This document shows, piece after piece, positions 40,901 through 43,514 of a DNA stretch of 43,514 bases. Source of the DNA: Didymodactylos carnosus. Its lineage: Eukaryota; Rotifera; Eurotatoria; Philodinida; Philodinidae. Below the pieces are notes generated by a model. That model was not told the origin of the DNA and searched no databases. It saw only the letters and a list, made by a program, of their open reading frames with translations. The first letter of the stretch is position 1. Each line of letters starts with the position of its first letter. A program made the position numbers and the translations under genes. Location of the stretch: the NCBI GenBank assembly GCA_905250885.1, contig CAJNOQ010000679.1:1-43514 (forward strand). Reading direction: 5' to 3'.

Positions 40901-43363
40901 ATGTCAACTAGATGTGAAAGAACGAGAACCAGAAGTATTTATACTCGATCTTGATAAGAATTCGTTTGAAGAGGGCGAAACAATTCGATTAGCATGCACC
41001 TTTCCTCAACGACCTGGTCAATTTGCTACATGGTTAAAAGATGGTATACCTATTGTCACGCCCCCAACAGATTTAACAACAAACACTAAAAAGATTGAAA
41101 TGCTTGATGAAAATAATACATTGACTATCATTATACGAAATGTGACGAAAAATGACTCAGGAGTATATGAAGTACGAATTGGTTCAGTTATTGCACGTGC
41201 TCCAATGATATACGTCGTACCAAAACGTCAACGAGAACCACAAAATATCTCACTACAAATCGTTCGAGAAAATGATACTGTCACATTATCGGTTGAAGGT
41301 TTACAATTTAACTTGCGACCAAATGATATTCAGTTATTGAAAGATGGTGAACCACTGAATAAAAAACCAAAGGTAAGTTAAATCAGATTATGGAAGAAAA
41401 CATCTGCTCTAAATTACATGTATTTCCGACCAAAGTATTTATTTCATGCTATTTTGTAGTCATCCATTGAACATGATAATGATAAATTGCGCATTACACT
41501 TCAAACACTGGCGTTAGATGATAGTGGTGTATACAGTGTGAAAGTCCAAAACGATGTTCATCCGTTAGCTCGAATTAAAGTTGAGAAACGTCAACCGGAA
41601 ATTCAACATATGCAATTGCAACAAGACACGTTTTATGTTGGAGATACAGTTACATTAGATTTAGAGTTCACGCATGAACCTCAACAACCGCCAACATGGT
41701 CAAAAGATGATGTGCAATTACACGATAGTAATCGTGTCTCAATGAATACCAATGGCAATAAAGTAACATTAGTAGTAAGAGATTTGCAGTTGAATGATGC
41801 TGGTAAGTCCTTTTAATCGACAGCAAAAGTGACTCTCTAAATATCTGTTTAATTACATTCAGGTGTCTATGAAGTACAAAGTGGCCCATTAATTGTGCAG
41901 ACACCGTATATAAATGTTATTGAACGACCAAAAGCTACTGTGAAAACTATCGAGGAAACGACAACCTACAGCATAAAACCCAATCAGCCAGAGCAACCAA
42001 AAGCCACAGGTTAGAAAGAATTCAATAACTATCAACGAGTTATTCGTCTAATAATGTACAATACAGCACAACAATTATATATATTAGCTCTAGCTATGGA
42101 AAATTAACTGTTATTTTATGATCGACAGTCTCTGAGTTAGTTCATTTGAGTTGTTCCCACACAAAACAGTCACTCGCCAAAGAGGCATTATTTTGTTTTT
42201 CAATTTAGCAGTAAACTTCTATATAAAGTGTAAGGCTAAGTGTAATTGAGAACAGTCCAACCTTTGAAAATAAGTGAGCTATAGTGAGTTAAATCAGGGT
42301 TGATCTAGGATCACGTACAAAAATCAACTAATAAACTCTTACTTTTCTTGAGTAGTATATACTGTACTTTTCTTCTAGTTTTACCACATGATAAAAAAGT
42401 ATGCACCGTAAAAGAAGGCGATAGTGTTACTTTGAAAATTGCATCAACTTCGCCAATCACAACAAACGATGTACAGTTATTAAAAAATAATCAACCAACG
42501 CCTGTAGATAACAAACATGTATGTCTTGAACAATTTGGTGGTAAAGACGTTCGATTGAGTATAATAGATGCACAACTAAATGATGCGGGCGACTACACTG
42601 CTATAATTAATAATCAGACTCAACACATAATCACTCTGAATGTTATTCCACGTCAGTTACAAATTCAAATGATTGATTTACCAACAGATACCTTCGTGGA
42701 AGGTATAATCTTTTATTCATCTAACCTGGTATAAAATTCTGCACATTGTTTCTTTGTTTCAGGTGATACACTGGAAATTGAATGTCGTTTTCAAGAGCCA
42801 ACGGTTAACAATGCTTACCATTGGTATAAAGGATCAGATGGAAAGCAGTTAGTTGAACAAAGTCCGAGAGTAGAAATTACAAAAGATAATTATGTTAGCA
42901 GTTTGATAATAAAAGATCTTAGACCTACCGACGCCGATGTATATGAATTACGAAGTCCACATACAATTTTGCGTACACCAATAATCAAAATCATACCTCA
43001 CACAGCAGATACAACCACAAATGTACTGTCACAACAAGAACCAATTGTATCTACAACAAGTTACAGTCTATCATCATTGGAGGAACAACCTAAAATGAAA
43101 CTGGTTCATGAAGGTAAGCTAGTGTGACAATAAAACACCATGATATATATCCTATGTCTTGAAATTAGGTGACACAGTAACATTTGAATTAACGCCAAGT
43201 TTCGATGTACCACTAAACAAAATCGAACTTTTACATAATAATACTCCAATAACACATGAACCAATTGTTAATCTAAAAAAAGATTACAAAACAAATTCAA
43301 TTACTGTACAACTCCAGGATATAGGATTAGAAAATCAGGGAATATATACAGCTGTGATTCAAG
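13643..43363 (+). CDS. unc-89: UNC-89/obscurin-type giant muscle protein, 3' partial
   Basis: Forty exons join in phase: 13643-13958, 14290-14696, 15854-15944, 17601-17856, 17927-18021, 18096-18293, 18545-18648, 18814-18900, 18977-19123, 19193-19298, 24637-24752, 27893-28099, 29825-30426, 30532-30702, 31175-31340, 31413-31502, 31564-31878, 31974-32130, 32760-32881, 33086-33302, 33367-33509, 33569-33662, 33732-33800, 33859-34048, 34118-34293, 34366-34914, 35036-35458, 35516-35659, 35722-35928, 35983-36297, 36354-36759, 36817-37405, 37458-38063, 38124-40032, 40096-41372, 41460-41802, 41863-42009, 42379-42702, 42763-43113, 43169-43363. This gives 4142+ residues. SH3-DH-PH followed by long Ig arrays is the UNC-89/obscurin signature: an M-band scaffold and Rho GTPase exchange factor. 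The C-terminus, where kinases usually lie, is outside the window. The start is uncertain: ATG 13643 lacks an upstream exon, but an acceptor at 13667 would allow one. All splice choices are read by eye. Confidence 0.85.
14290..14696 (+). CDS. unc-89: exon 2: Ser/Pro/Arg-rich linker
   Basis: Encodes residues 106-241. It opens with RKRSKSPSPSRSPGRISS and further SPSRS repeats, a dense set of potential proline-directed phosphorylation sites. A short region that could be helical follows (SKLERVTEELETLIAAEHI), then an acidic Ser/Thr-rich tail. No folded domain is recognised. The run of basic SP motifs recalls the phosphorylatable linkers of other giant sarcomere proteins. Confidence 0.75.
14817..15002. 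mobile_element. 186-bp TA-flanked MITE in intron 2
   Basis: Inverted ends of about 40 bp begin AGGTGCACAGAAAGCAGACT on both sides. TA flanks both ends (14815-14816 and 15003-15004). The first five bases, AGGTG, match the ends of the element at 9211-10234, suggesting related transposase recognition. It lies within the intron 14697-15853 of the UNC-89-like gene; the rest of that intron shows nothing recognisable. Confidence 0.75.
15854..17856 (+). CDS. unc-89: exons 3-4: Ig domain 2
   Basis: Exons 15854-15944 and 17601-17856 encode an I-set Ig domain at residues about 246-337 (PSLINVKEGEDVHI..., IRWLKGG, SDNGVYELIAQNN). Both canonical Cys positions are occupied by other residues (Asn in HINSTI, Glu-Leu in YELIA), while the Trp and the D-x-G-x-Y turn remain. 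The 1.66-kb intron is filled with three repeat elements. Confidence 0.8.
16085..16610. mobile_element. ~525-bp inverted-repeat element in intron 3
   Basis: Inner arms at about 16180-16218 and 16456-16495 pair closely (ATAGAACTGAATATAGATCT and complement). Weaker pairing continues outward through AGTTAAGCAGAAT and AACAAT..GACAGA. ATTCTG/CAGAAT words recur throughout. Ends are blurred and the class is unassigned. Confidence 0.55.
16632..17222. mobile_element. 590-bp fold-back element in intron 3
   Basis: The ends CCTCTCGAGATGCCCATTTC and the complement of CCTCCCGAGATGTCCACTTC begin arms of about 250 bp that pair over most of the element (TTTGTACATGGAT, ATTCGGG, AACCTTTTCTTAATGAG). It carries no credible transposase frame; an open frame at 17034-17225 is just the right arm. 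Confidence 0.7.
17257..17565. mobile_element. 309-bp hAT-type MITE with 8-bp TSD
   Basis: Ends CAGAGCCGGAACCGG and the complement of CAGAGCTGGAATCGG are flanked by the identical octamer ATTTGAAT on both sides (17249-17256 and 17566-17573). An 8-bp target duplication and CAGAG-type ends are diagnostic of hAT elements. The interior has no transposase. It sits at the 3' end of intron 3, 27 nt before the exon 4 acceptor. Confidence 0.88.
17927..18293 (+). CDS. unc-89: exons 5-6: Ig domain 3
   Basis: Exons 17927-18021 and 18096-18293 encode residues about 363-454. APEFIIKPSNRTIHEGE opens an I-set domain, VVWMKLGK holds the Trp, and LDSGEYTCLASN carries the F-strand Cys; the B-strand Cys is replaced (FQIFAKVIG). 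The intron splitting it falls at the same phase-1 position as in Ig domain 2. The donor of exon 6, GTTTGA, is weak. Confidence 0.8.
18545..18900 (+). CDS. unc-89: exons 7-8: polar linker before first SH3
   Basis: Exons 18545-18648 and 18814-18900 encode about 64 residues rich in Ser, Glu and Asp and then Arg/His (HVRQHRQSRLSIHSGEQ). No fold is recognised. The intron between them carries an 80-bp mariner-type MITE. Confidence 0.65.
18688..18767. mobile_element. 80-bp mariner-type MITE in intron 7
   Basis: Perfect ends TTAGGTTGACCAAAAAGTTC and complement run 24-25 bp around a loop of about 30 bp, with TA on both sides (18686-18687, 18768-18769). TTAGGTTG is a common start of mariner terminal repeats. 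The near-identity of the arms indicates a recent insertion. Without it the 165-nt intron would be about 83 nt. Confidence 0.85.
18977..19298 (+). CDS. unc-89: exons 9-10: first SH3 domain
   Basis: Exons 18977-19123 and 19193-19298 encode residues 519-602. The fold reads LSDFILKEDY in the ALYDY position, VSMNRGDIVEIVDVEK for the middle strands, KWLVRNK with the binding-groove Trp, and CYVPPELLEVI at the end with the Pro and the hydrophobic residue of the last strand. It resembles the SH3 that precedes DH-PH in UNC-89 proteins, which binds proline-rich ligands. A second SH3 follows two exons later. Confidence 0.75.
19299..24636. other. 5.3-kb intron 10 of the UNC-89-like gene
   Basis: Exons 10 and 11 join in phase (Q, then G|CA giving Ala) without needing anything from this span. 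I see no convincing hidden exon. Its only clear content is the piggyBac-type element at 22981-23546. An open frame at 24310-24573, preceded by a frame starting MPGDQLDILIENWI at 24076, could be the remains of an unrelated gene but has no recognised domain. An intron of this size may hold regulatory sequence or an internal promoter. Confidence 0.6.
22981..23546. mobile_element. 566-bp piggyBac-type MITE, TTAA flanks
   Basis: The ends CCCTTTGGCTACG and CGTAGCTAAAGGG are inverted copies, directly flanked by TTAA on both sides (22977-22980 and 23547-23550), the hallmark target site of piggyBac elements. A subterminal palindrome TGACGCAGATATGCGTCA lies just inside the left end. No transposase frame is present, so it is non-autonomous. 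Confidence 0.85.
24637..24752 (+). CDS. unc-89: exon 11: Ser-rich linker between SH3 domains
   Basis: Encodes residues 603-641: a basic piece (LSRQRSFTKRSAGNLEKR) followed by DSSSSSDDIKTMTE. RQRSF resembles a basophilic kinase site. Acceptor TTTTAG and donor GTATGT are good, and the phases match both neighbours. Isolated by 5.3- and 3.1-kb introns, it could be an alternatively used exon. Confidence 0.7.
25484..25605 (+). repeat. 120-bp direct repeat, copy 1 (palindrome loop)
   Basis: This segment matches 27081-27205 in the same orientation (for example CTCCAGCTGCTGTTCTACT, ATGAGACTAAGCACAAAAGA, AGTATATTGATAC). Copy 1 is in the loop of the large palindrome, and copy 2 is just outside its right end. 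Confidence 0.75.
25847..26766. mobile_element. 920-bp TA-flanked element inside palindrome arm
   Basis: The ends CTTAGGGCATACCAAAAGTA and the complement of CTTAGGATATACCAAAAGTA continue through CGGGCAGTGACACTT. TA lies on both sides (25845-25846, 26767-26768). Pairing of the arms extends about 150 bp inwards. The uninterrupted target is preserved in the left palindrome arm near 25080, which confirms the boundaries. A Tc1/mariner-type non-autonomous element fits. Another element is inserted in its middle (26043-26553). Confidence 0.85.
26043..26553. mobile_element. ~510-bp fold-back element, family copy 2
   Basis: Ends share TTGAATAACTTTTGATAGAA and complement with the element at 10403-10941. 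The flanking part of the ends (GTGAGTATTT / AAATACTTAC) is also inverted. Inner arms pair through GATGCGTC, TATAATATATGA-like and CACCGTTGGA words. It sits inside the 25847-26766 element. Confidence 0.65.
27081..27205 (+). repeat. 120-bp direct repeat, copy 2
   Basis: Same-orientation copy of 25484-25605, diverged by scattered substitutions and a few extra bases (GATGATATAC). It marks the right border of the palindrome complex. Confidence 0.7.
27893..28099 (+). CDS. unc-89: exon 12: second SH3 domain
   Basis: Encodes residues 642-710 as a single exon, phase 0 at both ends. The SH3 reads VYFANSDYQPSASDGIALVE, then NQFVDVLDNHD, FLVRTKP, and KVGWVHSCFLEK with the conserved Gly-Trp-Val. The LVRTKP...GWV pattern is what I associate with the canonical UNC-89 SH3, so this is probably the ancestral one and the upstream SH3 the extra copy. 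A symmetric phase-0 exon can be skipped without a frameshift. Confidence 0.85.
28100..29824. other. 1.7-kb intron 12
   Basis: AT-rich with no recognised element or exon. Its last 100 bases include CTAAC close to the acceptor ACTATAACAG. A methionine sits two codons into the next exon (29831), so an internal promoter here could give a short isoform beginning just before the DH domain; this is inference only. Confidence 0.5.
29825..30426 (+). CDS. unc-89: exon 13: low-complexity linker before DH
   Basis: Encodes residues 711-910, rich in Ser, His, Tyr and Arg. Features include SLDEEQHHHQSFERS, a Cys cluster LYCHYCPCRSCRLSRS, and many RRS/SRR motifs. The Cys pattern C-x2-C-x-C-x2-C is suggestive of metal binding but could be chance. 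No known domain was recognised. The acceptor at 29824 keeps the phase from the second SH3. A strong minus-strand open frame here is only the shadow of biased codon use. Confidence 0.75.
30532..31878 (+). CDS. unc-89: exons 14-17: DH (RhoGEF) domain and PH start
   Basis: Exons 30532-30702, 31175-31340, 31413-31502 and 31564-31878. Residues about 912-1090 are the DH domain. FADIVESERQYVSDLEKII is conserved region 1; the segment AYDKTKSDHLLQTNSNIQDY is the middle; EPIQRLEKYKAILQELIKYT is the conserved region 3 helix that contacts the GTPase. DH domains catalyse GDP release from Rho-family GTPases; UNC-89 and obscurin act on RhoA-type targets. Residues from about 1104 (LKRYDAVLI) begin the PH domain. 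Confidence 0.9.
31974..32130 (+). CDS. unc-89: exon 18: C-terminal half of PH domain
   Basis: Together with the end of exon 17, this gives a PH domain at residues about 1104-1211: RFLYLFRNKIVICRRK strands, YNISEITFIQENF, FEITFNDNEKVTFHA, and the closing helix KMSLIRSLREILKSL. The nearly invariant Trp of the C-terminal PH helix is absent here. In DH-PH proteins the PH supports exchange and membrane or cytoskeletal placement. Confidence 0.85.
32274..32300 (+). repeat. (GTT)n microsatellite in intron 18
   Basis: Eight consecutive GTT triplets are followed by ATT, inside the 629-nt intron between the PH exon and the next linker exon. The rest of that intron shows only homopolymeric A runs. Confidence 0.9.
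32760..33302 (+). CDS. unc-89: exons 19-20: linker between PH and first post-PH Ig
   Basis: Exons 32760-32881 and 33086-33302 encode residues about 1212-1324. The linker is acidic, then basic (QRQQRKSIGKKRNVDVLES), then Ser/Thr-rich with SDFYSFSESESSYQTPGED. The end (FKPKFLKKLNDTLATE) is the A strand of Ig domain 4. Confidence 0.75.
33367..34293 (+). CDS. unc-89: exons 21-25: Ig domains 4 and 5
   Basis: Exons 33367-33509, 33569-33662, 33732-33800, 33859-34048 and 34118-34293. Ig 4 has VLECLV, GTWFKNN and DDGGIYSIKVSN; its F-strand Cys is missing. A charged spacer (TIREEIGIREETPQEKR) follows. Ig 5 has LKCAIT, the split Trp codon TG|G across the intron 34049-34117, and DDTGVYEINVQN. That 69-nt intron has a length divisible by three and no in-frame stop. 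Confidence 0.8.
34366..36044 (+). CDS. unc-89: exons 26-30 (part): Ig domains 6-10
   Basis: Exons 34366-34914, 35036-35458, 35516-35659, 35722-35928 and the first part of 35983-36297. Five I-set domains are seen: VQWIKDE/QGDYICQS (6), VEWYHNN/EGEYSIRV (7), MLWFKSN/EGDYMAST (8), VIWYHREK/QGEVVCAI (9) and FQWFKDN/EGVYTCVT (10). B-strand Cys residues are present in 7-10. Introns 35459-35515 (57 nt) and 35929-35982 (54 nt) are in-frame and stop-free, so retention would insert residues rather than truncate. Confidence 0.8.
36045..36982 (+). CDS. unc-89: exons 30-32 (part): 275-residue Ser/Pro/Arg linker
   Basis: Residues about 2010-2284 carry no Ig fold. They are rich in SP, TP and RS motifs (SPRMQTPELGLTRSSLSPGG, SPRLSPSPSPTRKTS, FSPSQSPARTRSQESIER). 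Similar phosphorylatable linkers, including KSP-type repeats, are known between Ig blocks in giant M-band proteins such as UNC-89 and titin. The composition matches the linker in exon 2, so the same kinases may act on both (inference). Confidence 0.7.
36983..39988 (+). CDS. unc-89: exons 32-34 (part): Ig domains 11-20
   Basis: Ten Ig domains run without long linkers, mostly in one 1909-nt exon (38124-40032). Cores: ASWFKTD (11), ALWKKDN (12), VQWYING (13), SRWYKDG (14), VKWFKNE (15), IKWYRNG (16), PSWYFNN (17), VNWMKNG (18), IRWLKNN (19), VKWFKEN (20). Many domains share a terminal Cys near the G strand (CHITV, CQLIP, CFVKI, CDVRV, CHLEV), as if a non-standard disulfide or recent tandem duplication links them. 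Typical starts are x-F-x-x-x-L-x-x, typical of tandem UNC-89 Ig units. Confidence 0.85.
39989..43363 (+). CDS. unc-89: exons 34-40 (part): alternating A/B degenerate Ig array
   Basis: Nine Ig-like units alternate. Type A units (21, 23, 25, 27, 29) have Leu instead of the core Trp: QLLKNNRPI, TLLKDNRPI, QLLKDGEPL, QLLKNNQPT, ELLHNNTPI. Type B units (22, 24, 26, 28) keep Trp (TWFRNGRPI, TWLKDGIPI, TWSKDDVQL, HWYKGSDGK) and end with YE(L/V)x...I..xP.I.V. The F-strand Cys is missing throughout, and only B units 22, 24 and 28 keep the B-strand Cys. Exons: end of 38124-40032, then 40096-41372, 41460-41802, 41863-42009, 42379-42702, 42763-43113, 43169-43363. Unit 29 is cut by the window, and its donor GTATGA at 43364 shows that the gene continues. 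Confidence 0.8.
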
Positions 43364-43514
43364 GTATGAAACTCTACTAAACATTCGGATATTCAAGAGA
43401 AACAGAGATGGTATTGTTGGGAACATAGAGAAACAGGACGAGCACTAAACTGGCAAACTTTAAAAGAAATTTCTTCGATTTTTTTGACAAATAATCGAAA
43501 GAAGTTTCGAGTTA
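43364..43514. other. start of intron 40 at window edge
   Basis: Begins GTATGA after CAA G and contains no acceptor-plus-exon that continues the Ig unit, so the intron extends beyond the window. Nothing else is seen. Confidence 0.6.

Noticed and set aside
39541..41904. Minus-strand open frames under the Ig array
   Set aside because: Shadows of the coding strand; the plus-strand Ig pattern is unambiguous.
1..43514. Prokaryotic operon, phage or CRISPR system
   Set aside because: Genes are split by spliceosomal introns, no ribosome-binding spacing exists, and no regular direct-repeat/spacer array is present.

Overview
The window is animal nuclear DNA. It is AT-rich, uses A/T-ending codons, and its genes are split by GT-AG introns, many only 50-90 nt long but some reaching kilobases. 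The intron style, the density of small palindromic DNA elements and the muscle-protein content suggest a small invertebrate. A bdelloid rotifer (Rotaria/Adineta type) is my best guess, but that is inference. There are two convincing protein-coding genes, arranged head to head, and a large load of non-autonomous DNA transposons. No RNA genes, CRISPR arrays or prokaryotic features were found. Layout: 1-9033 is intergenic. It holds fold-back elements, a 31-bp tandem repeat and a decayed integrase C-terminus on the minus strand (5580-6045). 9034-11953 (minus) is a four-exon gene for a small secreted CUB + LDL-receptor-A protein of 204 residues; each of its three introns consists almost entirely of one inserted palindromic element. 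11954-13642 is the shared upstream region of the two divergent genes. 13643 to the window end (plus) is one very large gene of the UNC-89/obscurin family. I assembled it as 40 phase-compatible exons encoding at least 4142 residues; it runs off the 3' edge. The encoded order is Ig, Ser/Pro/Arg-rich linker, two Ig, SH3, linker, second SH3, low-complexity linker, RhoGEF (DH), PH, seven Ig, a 275-residue Ser/Pro-rich linker, ten Ig, then a run of alternating degenerate Ig domains (nine so far, the last cut). No kinase domain is in the window; in this family kinases normally lie near the C-terminus. The gene product would be expected at the sarcomere M-band, where such proteins act as a long elastic scaffold and as a Rho-family exchange factor. 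Its introns host a hAT-type element with a perfect 8-bp target duplication, a piggyBac-type element with TTAA ends, a tiny mariner-type element and a nested 2.2-kb palindrome. The features most worth a second look are the tandem SH3 pair and the N-terminal Ig domains in an otherwise invertebrate-type UNC-89, the two-domain Ig super-repeat in which canonical Ig core residues are lost in a fixed alternating pattern, the CUB-LDLa gene whose introns are all occupied by elements, and the nested palindrome whose empty insertion site can be read from its own other arm.
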